A stretch of DNA of 64,000 nucleotides from Orientallactaga sibirica (lineage: Eukaryota; Chordata; Mammalia; Rodentia; Dipodidae): the NCBI GenBank assembly GCA_036365145.1, contig JAEOAD010000029.1, positions 21,065,001 to 21,129,000 on the forward strand, written 5' to 3'. Shown piece by piece: positions 22,880-32,110 of the stretch (within the stretch, counting starts at the first letter, position 1; each line of letters begins with the position of its first letter). The position numbers and the translations under genes were made by a program. The notes under the pieces were generated by a model. It did not search any database. It had not been told where the DNA came from and was given only the letters and a program-made list of their open reading frames with translations.

Positions 22880-23990
22880 AGATATCCCCACCAAGAATGC
22901 CTAGTCTCACAGCAGAAGCCTCCAATGAAAATTACTTAGAAGAAACTCCACACATATAATTCCAAAATGCAATTTTGATAAGCATATCCAACAACAAACT
23001 TAAGGCCATTCACAAATGGCTGAAGAAACAGAAAGAGGAAAACCAAAAAGAACAAAATGAACTCAACAGATGGCTGAAAAAAATGGATGATAATCAAAAA
23101 TAAAAAGTGAGTTCAATGGATAGTGGAATGAATTCAGAAGATGATTAAATGAATTCCTAGAGAGAATAAGAAAGTCACATCAAGAACTGAACATGAATTT
23201 CAGTGAAGAGATAGAGATGCTGAAGATAAAACTCATGGGGAAAAAATGAAATAACTCATTTCAGAGGCTCCCAAGAAAGTCTCACCAACAGAATAGGTTA
23301 TGAGGAGGACAGACTATCAGGACTTGAGGAAAAGATAGAGGAAGTAGATCAAGATCCAAAAATCAGTAACAAATCCCAAAACAAAACCTACTTGAATAGA
23401 ACAAGAGGGAAAAGTAGGAAACAATAAAAGACCAAACATTTGAACCACATACATACAAGAAGGGGAAGAACTACAGGCCAAGAGCATAGCAAATATCTTC
23501 AATAAAATTATATAAGAAAAATTTCAAAATCCTAGAAAAGAGAAGCCCATCCAGGTTAGGAAGTACACAGAACATCAAATAGACAGGACAAATGCAAATG
23601 AATAAACTACTGACATCAAATTACACTTAAAACACTAACCACAGAAAACAAAGCAAGAATACTAAAAATTGCAATATTTTTAAAAAAACAGCTCATCATT
23701 TACAAAGATAAACCCAATAGAATTATGTTATATATTTTATGGAAACTCTAAAAGCCAGATAAGCTTGGAATGGAGTATTCCAAATCTTTAAAGGTTACAG
23801 TCATCAACACAAACTATTATACTCAAAAAAAAATATTCTTCACAATATAAAATGAAAGCAAAACATTTCCTGGTAAAAGTCATAATTAGGAATACACTTT
23901 AAAATAAAGAGAAAAACAAATGTACTCAAGATCCTACAGAAGGGAAAAAATAATCAAAACCTGAACACAGTTTAAAGCAAATGAAGATCA
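22880..23990 (+). pseudogene. L1 ORF1 remnant
   Basis: Lysine- and glutamate-rich coding potential lies in several broken frames, with wording typical of the L1 RNA-binding chaperone (repeated 'atggctgaa', 'aacagaaag', 'gaactgaacatgaatttcag', 'gaagagatagagatgctgaag'). In an intact L1, ORF1p is a coiled-coil trimer that packages L1 RNA. No frame longer than about 60 codons survives on this strand. The exact start and stop cannot be fixed. Confidence 0.6.
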
Positions 23991-23998
23991 AGGAAACA

Positions 23999-24176
23999 AG
24001 AGTTATGGGGGATAGGCCAAGTCTCTGTGCATAATGCCCCAAGCATAATACATGACCCACATTCCCCATTCATGAGGGTCTCTTTGGAAGAGGGAGGACA
24101 GGGAGGAGGATAATGGAGTCACCATTATGAATGTAAAATTAGAATAAAATAAATAAATAAATTATATATTAAAATA
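23999..24176 (+). mobile_element. Nested L1 3'-end fragment with 15-bp TSD
   Basis: It shares 'atgacccacattccccatt', 'gatgagggtct'-type wording, 'agagggaggacagggagga', 'ggataatggagtcacc' and 'atgaatgtaaaa' with the element at 60.15-60.69 kb, so it is a short 5'-truncated copy of the same 3' end. It ends in 'aaataaataaataaatt'. The perfect repeat 'aagatcaaggaaaca' flanks it at 23984-23998 and 24177-24191. It interrupts the older L1 between ORF1 and ORF2 and is therefore younger. Confidence 0.85.
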
Positions 24177-24191
24177 AAGATCAAGGAAACA

Positions 24192-25265
24192 CCAAATTGC
24201 ACAAAGCTTCAACTTGGCAGGGATTAACTCACATCTCTCAATTATAATATCAATTAGCCAAACTCTCCAATCAAAAGACACTGGATAGCAGGGCGTGGTG
24301 GCACACCCTTTTAATCCCAGTACTTGGGAGGCAGAGATAGGAGGATTGTCATGAATTCGAGACCACCCTGAGACTACATAGTTAAGTCCACATCAGCCTG
24401 GGCCAAGGTGAGACCTTACCTCAAAAAAAAAAAAAAAAAAAAAAGACACTGGATCATAGGCTGGACCAGAAAGTTGCATCCATGCATTGGCTGTATTTAA
24501 TAAACTCAATTTACAATTAAAGATAGATACAACCTTAGGGTGAAAGAATGGAAAAATTTGTTCCAAGCAAATGGAAATATGAAAGAAGCAGGTGTGGCTA
24601 TACTAATATCAAAGTGGACTTTACACTAAAAGAAATAAGAAGAGATAAATAAGGCCACTTTATAATCATCAGGGGCAAAATTCAATGAGACTATATTACA
24701 TTCATAAACATATACACACCACAATTTGGCCCAGCAAATTTTAAGTGCAGTAGATATTAAATTAGAAATCAATTCCAATGCTATAATGGTGGGTGAATTA
24801 AATATGTTAAGGTCCATTGTCAATAGACAGATCATCTACACAGAAAATCAATAGAAAAGCAATGGAGCTTGACAACACTGTAGGTCAAATGAACTTAATA
24901 GTCATCTAAAGGATGTTCAACCCAAGCATTACAGAATACACATTCTTGGCAGCTCATGGACCCTTCTCTAAAAATAGATCACATAATAGGACATAAAGCA
25001 AGTCTACACAAATTTTGAAAACCTGATATAAGTTCATATATTATATATGACCACAATGCAAGAAAGCTATAAATCAGTAAGAGAAGCAACAGAAAATACA
25101 CCAGTGCCTTGATATTGAACAACATTATTGAACAATGAATGGATCTTTGAAGAAACCAAAATCAAATAAATATAAATTCCTAGAATTGACTGAAAATGAA
25201 AATACCACATACAAAACTTGTATGACACACTGAGGTCAGTCTTAAGAGGTATAAGTTCTAGGAAT
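24192..25265 (+). pseudogene. L1 ORF2 endonuclease region, broken
   Basis: This corresponds to the APE-type endonuclease that nicks target DNA for reverse transcription. After removing the B1 insertion the reading resembles the usual order: a 'KxWKxxFxANG'-like stretch near 24545-24590, an IYTP-like stretch near 24707-24720, 'EYTF...AHG...SKIDHIIGHK' (24925-24998) and an SDHN-like motif near 25046-25057. Stops and frameshifts occur throughout. Its 3' side is lost at about 25265, where the sequence jumps to the ORF2 C-terminus. Confidence 0.7.
24287..24440 (+). mobile_element. B1 SINE with 14-bp TSD
   Basis: The 7SL-derived body 'gcagggcgtggtggcacac', 'aatcccagtacttgggaggc' and 'gagaccaccctgagactac' ends in poly-A. 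The direct repeat 'aaaagacactggat' lies at 24273-24286 and 24441-24454. It splits the L1 ORF2 start region, so it postdates that L1. Confidence 0.95.
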
Positions 25266-25289
25266 GACAGCTCCCTGATCATTGTCAAA

Positions 25290-25850
25290 CAGGTTAACCC
25301 TGGATAAGCGCATGAGGAAGAATGAATCTGGGACTTCTCCTGCACAAAAATCAAATCCAAATGGATCAAGGACTTCAATATAAGTCCTGAAACTCTAAAA
25401 CAACTGGACAAAAATGTCAGGAGAACATTCAAAGGTATAGGAGTAGGGAATGTCTTGCTAAGATCCCAGTAGCCAAGGGATCTGGACACATAACAATTGA
25501 GATCTCATGATACTAAAAAGCTTTTGTTGAGCTAATCAACTCATCAACAGTGTCAATAGACAAACTAAAGACTGGGGGAAAATCTTTGCCAGCTATATAT
25601 CTGATGGAGGTTCATTATTTAGAATCCAGAAAGAACTTAAAAAACTAAGTAATAAAAAACTGAACAGAGAGTTCTCAAAGGTAGAAGTGCAAATTGGCCA
25701 ACAAGAATCTGAAAAGATGCCCAACATCTTTATTCATCAGGGAATGCAAATTAAAACCACTTTGAGATTCCAGGTCAGAACAGCTATCAAGTAAATATAT
25801 GACAGCAAATGCTGGCAAGGATGTGGGGAAAGATCGTATTCAGATCCTAG
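25290..25850 (+). pseudogene. L1 ORF2 C-terminal region, broken
   Basis: Wording typical of the L1 ORF2 C-terminus is visible: 'caaatccaaatggatcaagg' followed by 'acttcaatataagtcctgaa' and later 'gaaaagatgcccaacatct' with 'gggaatgcaaattaaaacca'. The region is out of frame in places. The 140-codon frame on the opposite strand (25067-25489) is an antisense artefact. The L1 coding match stops near 25850. Confidence 0.7.
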
Positions 25851-25859
25851 CATGGATGA

Positions 25860-26100
25860 GTTTTATTTGTTTATAAATTGTGGTAAAGATAGGTAGTACT
25901 GGTAAGGAAGCTAGAATGAGGCTTGGAGAAAGGAGAAGCAGGGAGGGATGGGAGGAGAGGATATTTGACAGGCTAATGATAGGACAGAATTTAGGAAATA
26001 GAAAGGACTGGGTAAAGGAAGGAGGGAAGAGGGGATACACAATACTAATGATGACATGTTTTAGTACCATAGAAACCTTCTTAGTTGTCTAGTTGAAAAA
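25860..26100. other. Purine-rich stretch between L1 pieces
   Basis: A G/A-rich + strand (ggaggagagg, ggaaggagggaagagggg) without recognisable coding or repeat content. It could be part of the L1 3' UTR, since a purine-rich tract is usual there. Confidence 0.4.
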
Positions 26101-27480
26101 TATAATTCTCTAAATGAAATAGGCAGGGAGATTGTTTGGAATGAAGCACCCTGCAAGGCCCTTAAAAGCTTTATATTAAAACCTTGGGCTACTGTTGGTA
26201 AATCCCAGAGCTAAAATTTTGTTACCTACCCCTCAAATTGATCTGTTGGTCAGGGAGGCCCATGAGACACCCAAAACATTACAAGCCATTGCCAGAGCCC
26301 TTATTTTTCCACCAGATCTAATTGGCAAAACCCTGTTGTGAAGCCACCACAGGCTGTGTGATTATAGGACATTGCAAGATAATGCCGGGACCCAGATGAA
26401 AGCCAGGTCTTTGCCAGCAAACTAAAATAGTGCTGGAAAGTGCTATGGATTCTGCTTGGGGACAAGTGTCACCAACAGTGTGAAAAAGCAATGAAGCCTA
26501 CCAGCTAAAGAAATTAACCAACCAGACAAGATGCACACACTGGTTTAATAGTGTCACACAGGCTTTGGAAGTAATCTTTTCTCTGATTGGATATGAAGCC
26601 CACTTAGCGGGAGGGAATTTATACCTGGCACTGAGAACCAAGTCAGAAGCCTAGGGATTGGCTTCCACAGTTCTTTTGTTTAAAGAAGATGTTGTACATA
26701 TAAAAAAAATCTCCTAAACATCTATATTTATTCCCTTTGGTCCACGCTACTTCACTTTTGGCTAGAGATTCTGATTTATACATATAGCAGCAAATACTAG
26801 GGAGATCTAATATTCTTAGTAGGGTCGGGCATGGTGGCACATGCTTTACTACCAGCACTAAGGAGGCAGAGGTAGGAGGATCACCATGAGTTCAAGGCCA
26901 CCCTGAGACTATTTTGTGAATTCCAGTTCAGCCTAGACTATAGTGAAACCCTTCCTCAAAAAACAAAACAAAACAAAACAAAAACATGCCCTTAATAATA
27001 ATGGAAAAGAAATCCAACTGGCTACCATGTGACAATTCATGTCTTTCACATCTAACACAGCCCAGGAAGCATTACAGTAGTGGTGGTGGATGATAAAATG
27101 AGTGCTTCACTCACTGCTAGCCTCAGATAATCTAGCCAGATGGCTGGAGACATGGAGGAGACCCAAAACCCATCAAAGCAGAAAATCATAGGCTTCTGAG
27201 AGCTCAACTCTAAAGTATACTCATAACACACCCTCTGAGGCTTAGGGAACATTGCAAAAGAGGGGGAAAAAAAAAAGTGAGAGCCTCATGGTGGGAAGGT
27301 GTACTCTGAGGCATTTCCCACCTTCAACAGAGACTGACTAGTTCATTTATGATCCCACAGTGACCACTGATAGATAACATCAGTGAGGAGAGCCCTAAGT
27401 GGAATGGGCATGGGGGAGGGGATGTAAGAGTATAACCTGATGAGAATATGACCAATATGTAATATTTTACACAATATTAT
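26101..27480 (+). mobile_element. L1 3' UTR-like segment, copy 3, split by a B1
   Basis: The right part (about 27080-27480) shares the ordered blocks of the other L1 3'-end-like copies: 'gaggagacccaaaacc', 'ggcttctgagagctcaactc', 'gaggcttagggaacattgca', 'gagagcctcatggtggga' and 'gtgaggagagccctaagtgg'. The left part (26110-26820) is less familiar and is included because of continuity. If continuous with the L1 at 22.4-25.85 kb it would be that element's own 3' UTR; this is inference. Confidence 0.5.
26823..26990 (+). mobile_element. B1 SINE
   Basis: 'gtcgggcatggtggcacat', 'ccagcactaaggaggcagag' and 'gttcaaggccaccctgagac' mark a B1 monomer. The tail is (AAAAC)n. No clean TSD was found. Confidence 0.9.
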
Positions 27481-27481
27481 A

Positions 27482-27537
27482 TATAGAGAGAGAGAAAGAG
27501 AGAGAGAGAAAGAGAGAGAAAGAAGAGAAAGAGAGAG
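27482..27537 (+). repeat. (GA)n microsatellite
   Basis: Imperfect GA/GAAA repeats follow 'tatata' at the end of the L1 3'-like segment. It probably grew from the element tail. Confidence 0.9.
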
Positions 27538-28559
27538 TTATTTGAGTTGTAGAATAAAATGAAAATGAGATTGGCTTCCAAGGGAAAAATAGCAAGAATA
27601 CAGCTCTAAATTCCACAGTACACAAGACATATGAAAGACAGAAGAAAAATTTTCCATAAACCCATATGCAATCTTAATCTTCTTAGCATGATGTCATTCC
27701 CAGATTGCCTCTTTCCCTCTGATGTCATTGTCTTTGGTGCTATTTGCAGTTCTCTGTGGGGCTTTTTACATTTACCTCAGGGCTCCTATAATATTGGATA
27801 AAAAATTACAACAGTTAATTTTTTCCAGGTAGAATGTTGTCAGAGTAGAATGAAGCCCAGATAGAATCAAGTTAGCAAAAGATTCTGAAAACCAATTTAT
27901 TTGAGAAAAAATTAAAAATTAAAATATTTAACCTGGAAGATTAGAGAGAAAATAGGTATCAGCTTTCAAATAGTTAAGGAGTTATCAAGTAGAGAGAACA
28001 ATTCTACTTGTCCATTTTATGTAAGACTGTGGAGCAACAGGTGACAGTTATGGTCATTATCCAGACTGTCTTTGATCTTAGGATCTTCCTGCCTCAGCCT
28101 CTGAAGTAGCTGAGATTACGGATTTTGTTTTTAGCAACAAAATTTGTTGAACACATTCTATGTTCATAGCATTCACTAGGCATTGGGTCCCAGTAGTGAA
28201 AACAGAGTGGATAAGTTGTTTTTTCTTGAAACTAGCACTGAAAACCAGGGAGAAGGCTAAATAATTATAACTATATTTTTTGCTTTAATGAGGATCTTAG
28301 TGGATTCATTAAGTCACCTGTAAGCTGAAACCAAAACACTAAGTTTAACATAAAGAAGGTAGATGGGTAAGGAACAGGAAGAGGGAGCAGCCTAGGAGAA
28401 AAACAAAGGAAGAAACATTCCCATGTGGTGAGGCAATATCTAACTTGGGAGACGGTACCCTTCATCCCTTACCCCTGGTCGGCTTGCTGATACATTCTGT
28501 CACTGGCATGACTGGGAGGAAGATATTCTAGTCAACTATGTCCTTTCCTTTAGCTACCA
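27538..28559. other. No gene recognised; weak SINE fragment near 28075-28130
   Basis: A short stretch 'gatcttcctgcctcagcct' with 'ctgaagtagctgagattac' resembles the reverse complement of a B1-like SINE. The rest has no recognisable element. Confidence 0.4.
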
Positions 28560-29010
28560 CACTAGTAAACTAACAGACTGCAATAAATTGGAAATTCACC
28601 AGGAATCTCATGTTATTAGAAATAAAAGGCCAAATCCTTGTGCTAGTCAGAAGGGAAAATTCTGTCCTCCAAAAAGGGATTTCACAGAATGTTGGCAACC
28701 TGTCAGACTACCTTGCAGGAGAGACCAGAGTGAAGGCAATGCTGGATGCAGGACCATATCTGGACCAGGACTGCTTAGCAATGCATACTGCTGGCCCTCT
28801 ATTTAAACTTAAACCTTGTCAGGATCCTGAAGATAGGCTTGGCAAGTATGGAATCATTGACCCTCTTTGTTCTTTCCTTTGTGGTCACATTCCATAAATC
28901 TCCTTTTTCTGCTTTTAATTATTAATTTGGACTTTTACTTGGTTTATCAAGGATGGGTAGCTGAGACTGGTTTGGTGGGGTTATTAGGGTGCTCCACTCT
29001 GGCAACATTT
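28560..29010 (+). mobile_element. LTR-like element, related to the one at 35.06 kb
   Basis: It shares ordered blocks with 35060-35490: 'agactaccttgcag' / 'aaactaccttgcag', a 'ggaccaggactgcttagc' / 'gaccaggatggctgagct' block, 'ctatttaaacttaaacctt' / 'tgtttaaacctaaactta' (a TATA-like region), then 'ctttttctgc' / 'ctttctctgc' and a terminal region. The layout (upstream part, TATA-like box, short R/U5) suggests a retroviral LTR. No TG...CA termini or TSD could be fixed, so the class is not assigned. The 72- and 95-codon frames are not supported. Confidence 0.5.
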
Positions 29011-30205
29011 TTATTTCTATAACTACCCTGGCAAGAGTAAAGATCTTTTGAGGAGAGACTTTGATTATCATATTATTAAAGCAATGCTCTTAAAAGAATT
29101 GGAGTTTCTCCAAGGATATTGTAAAGGGGTGCTTGAAGTCCAGGAAAGTCCTTGAACACCGAACACTAGGTTCATTTCCAGTTTTAATCAAAGATTGAAT
29201 TTCAATAGGCTAAGAAGGATGATTATTAAATTATTATATTTATTGAGGGAAGTACAGAGCCAATTAAAGACATCCATTTGGCTAGAGATTCCCATGTGGA
29301 GGGCCTGGAAAATTTGTGGAAAGAAAAGTGAGAAAAGAAAGTTCAAGGAGCGCCTGCCATGTGGAGAGCTGGAGGGTATAACAAACTCATGTGATGAATA
29401 AGGCTTAGGGTGCTCTCCTCTGTGCTCAACCTAGCTGAACCTGGGCCTCAGCCAAGGCCCAGCTAAGGGAAATATTCACCCACATCTGGAAGTTCCCAAG
29501 TGGTCAGAAAGCCTGCCCTTCCCTTGTAAAGATATTTATAAACTTATAGGGGTGGGTTGTCTTCTGGTTCAGGTGAACCAGAGGGACAGCTGATTGGCTA
29601 GTGCTTAGGAGTTGTCTCAGGAAGAGGCTAGCTCTGATACCAAGTTCCAGGCTGAACTTGACCAATCACAATATTTAAATTCTATGAAAGACCTCCCTCC
29701 CAGAAGGGGGTCCTGGTTGTTTGCAGAAAAACGGGTCCAAAGAACTGGACAAGGTTCAGTCATGGATCATCTTTGTTTTTTTAGGCCTTTGCAGAAATCT
29801 GCCAGCATCAGAAACAATTCCAGCAAAATCCTAACTTATCTCAATTTATCAAGGGTGATAAAGAAAAGACTAAAACCCTAATGTTAGCCAATGGAGAAGG
29901 GTTTCATCTCAAAGACCCTTCAATATCAAGATCAGTGACCCACTTCCTCAAGGCCTTTTGTTCAAGGACTAAAGTTAAAAGAACAAAAGGGACTGTCATC
30001 ATCTGAGGACCATCAAAGTTCCAGCTTTGGGGAGCAGTTATCATCTTATGGGGTTGTATTTATCACATTGTCTTGTGTTTGATTTCATAATTTATATAAG
30101 GAGAATTTGCAGTAATCTTACTTTTCCTTAAATAGAATGGGAAAAAATCATGTTACCCCTGAAGGGAGGAAAAAAATGTTTTTTTCTTTGACTTAAATCT
30201 TTGGA
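29011..30205. other. Unassigned, LTR-like promoter elements
   Basis: Features typical of LTR U3 sequence are present: 'gctgattggct' (CCAAT-type, about 29590), 'gaccaatcacaatatttaaa' (about 29660-29679) and a short palindromic block around 29444-29464 (gggcctcagccaaggccc). No gag, pro or pol motif is visible. The 68- and 89-codon frames have no recognised domain. It may be internal or LTR sequence of the neighbouring element. Confidence 0.35.
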
Positions 30206-30210
30206 ATTTC

Positions 30211-30905
30211 ATTAATTTCTCATTCCAGAAAATAATACATGATGAGGGCAGAACTTTGCCTGAGGGTTTTAATTTTAATCTAAAGAAAATTTAAGACTTG
30301 TTGGCCTTGGTGCTGGGTTATCAAAATATTTTGCAATCACAAGATGCTTTAAACATGTGACTGTAAATTTGATGTGTTTAGGACAGGACACATTTACAGT
30401 AACATTTGACTATTGGCTCATGTCTTACTGGATCAATATAGCAATACTCCCAAGTTCATCTGATTTCTGAGCACCATAGCAAAACTTTTCAGAACTCCAT
30501 TGGTAGAGTATAGGCTTATTTATTATAGTTTCCGATCTTTACTATCTTGGTTGTACAATGTCTTTTACTTTAGTTGATCCTGAAAAACAATTATAGCAAA
30601 AGATCCACTTACCTTAGCATGACTCAAGAAGAATATTAATAGAATATAAGAGTGACTGAACCAATAATTATCCAGATCATTGTTCCCTTCAATATTACTC
30701 CAGATAGATCAAACTAGGCTTATCTTCCTACAGCTTCTAAATATAATCATCTGTGACCTGATGGAAGAGATGCAGTTATCAGGGAGGTTGTAACACATAA
30801 GATGGATTTGTCTGACAGAAGCTCAGAGAATTTGAAGACATCTGAATTGTGTATCTTGAACATGAACCCTGAATGAATTTTCCATGAAGAAAACAAGAAC
30901 TCACT
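30211..30905 (+). repeat. Diverged tandem duplication, copy A
   Basis: Copy A begins near 'ttctcattccagaaaataat' and carries, in order, 'aaacatgtgactgtaaattt', 'gatttctgagcaccatagc', 'cgatctttactatcttggt', 'tagcatgactcaagaagaat', 'atggaagagatgcagttatc' and 'gtgtatcttgaacatgaacc'. The same markers in the same order appear in copy B. The second half is MLT1-like LTR sequence. Confidence 0.75.
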
Positions 30906-31590
30906 TTCTCATTCCACTTTATAATACATGATTATTTCCCTGCTTTAAAATTTTAATTTTAATCTGACTGGACTTAAGACTCAGTGAATGTGATTTAAGA
31001 CATCAATGGATTTTCCAGCATTGAATGAATAAACATGTGACTGTTTTTGATGTGTTTTAAGATTACCAGTGTTTGTATTTATGTCTTACTGGAATAGCCT
31101 TTTTCTGGTGATTTCTGAGCACCATAGTTACTTTTCCTCCATTGGTAATATAGGACTATTATATTTTTCGATCTTTACTATCTTCTGTACAATGTCTTTT
31201 ACAATAGTTGATCTGAAAAAAGAAGCTGGTGAGATCCACTCATTAGCATGACTCCAGAGAATAGTAACAGAGGCTCATGTGACAAAACCAATAATTATAC
31301 AGATATTGTTACATGAATATTTCTGAGATAGATTAGTCTGTATTATCTTGGTGGGCCCAAATATAATCATAAGTGTCCTTATGGAAGAGATGCAGAGGGA
31401 GATGAACACATAAGATGGATATGTGACAGAAGCTCAGAGGAACTGAAGATGCTGTGTTGTGTATCTTGAACATGAAGATGAGAAAGAAGGCTCAAAGAAT
31501 ACAAGAACTACAGTTCTAGAACATGGAAAAGGCATGGAAGTGGGTTACCCCTAAATGTCCTAGGGGCAGCTGACTGGACTTCAGCTCAGT
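30906..31590 (+). repeat. Diverged tandem duplication, copy B (contains MLT1-like LTR)
   Basis: The markers are 'ttctcattccactttataat', 'aaacatgtgactgttttt', 'gatttctgagcaccatagtt', 'cgatctttactatcttctgt', 'tagcatgactccagagaata', 'atggaagagatgcagaggga' and 'gtgtatcttgaacatgaaga'. The stretch 'tatcttggtgggcccaaata' with 'taatcataagtgtccttatg' is characteristic of MLT1-type MaLR LTRs and is better preserved here than in copy A. Confidence 0.75.
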
Positions 31591-31700
31591 GAATATGAAT
31601 TTAAAAATAAGAATAATATAAATGAAAAATGAGCAAGTTTGTGTTGTTTTAAGATACCAGGTTTGGAGTAAGTTCTTATAGCAGCAATTCTGAAACTCAT
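31565..31700 (+). mobile_element. MLT1-like LTR 3' end
   Basis: 'tgtgttgttttaagatacca' followed by 'taagttcttatagcagcaat' matches the 3' end of mammalian MaLR LTRs. Its beginning ('gactggacttcagctcagtg') also resembles the start of copy B ('gactggacttaagactcagt'), which hints at where the duplication broke. Confidence 0.65.
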
Positions 31701-31809
31701 ATAGGGCAGTGTATGCATAGGAGTCAGAAGCCTGCAGTAATTAATAACCGGTGAAGCACTAGAAAAAAACAACCTCTGGCTGCCTTGCTTTTCTCATTTA
31801 TAAATAAAT

Positions 31810-32110
31810 TACCTCATAATGAGGCTGGAGTGGTATCTCATTCTGAATGTGTTTCAGAGCCCCAGCACTAACATAATGCTGAGTGACCATGGTGGTATAC
31901 AATACCAGGACTAGGGAAGTAGAGGCAGTGGATCAAGAGGGTATTCTGGTTTACTAGAGTTGCCAAATAAGTGAGTTTAGGGTTCAAATGTTTCAGTAAA
32001 TAAGAAAAGAGTGAACAAGGTGGACATCAGGCATCAACCTCTGGCCTCTACAACCATGTCCATGTATGCATGTACACTCCCACAAATGTACACCCACAAG
32101 TGGGAAAACC
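31810..32110 (+). mobile_element. B3/B4-type SINE, diverged
   Basis: 'gaggctggagtggtatctca' resembles a SINE head, then 'catggtggtatacaatacca' and 'agaggcagtggatcaag' are B1-like. 'catcaacctctggcctctac' and a CA-containing end with 'gcatgtacactccc' fit the 3' part. Confidence 0.5.

Larger units (their letters stand above)
22380..25850 (+). mobile_element. LINE-1 remnant, sense, internally deleted and with nested insertions
   Basis: The order of pieces is: a GC-richer 5' UTR-like block (22380-22835), an A run (22838-22863), an ORF1-like region, the ORF2 start and endonuclease region, then an abrupt jump to the ORF2 C-terminal region. The reverse transcriptase domain is absent. Two younger elements are inserted (24000-24176 and 24287-24440), each with a perfect TSD. 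Many stops and frameshifts make it inactive. Sequence to about 27.5 kb may be its 3' UTR. Confidence 0.8.

Noticed and set aside
25067..25489. 140-codon minus-strand open frame
   Set aside because: It runs antisense across decayed L1 ORF2, including its deletion joint.
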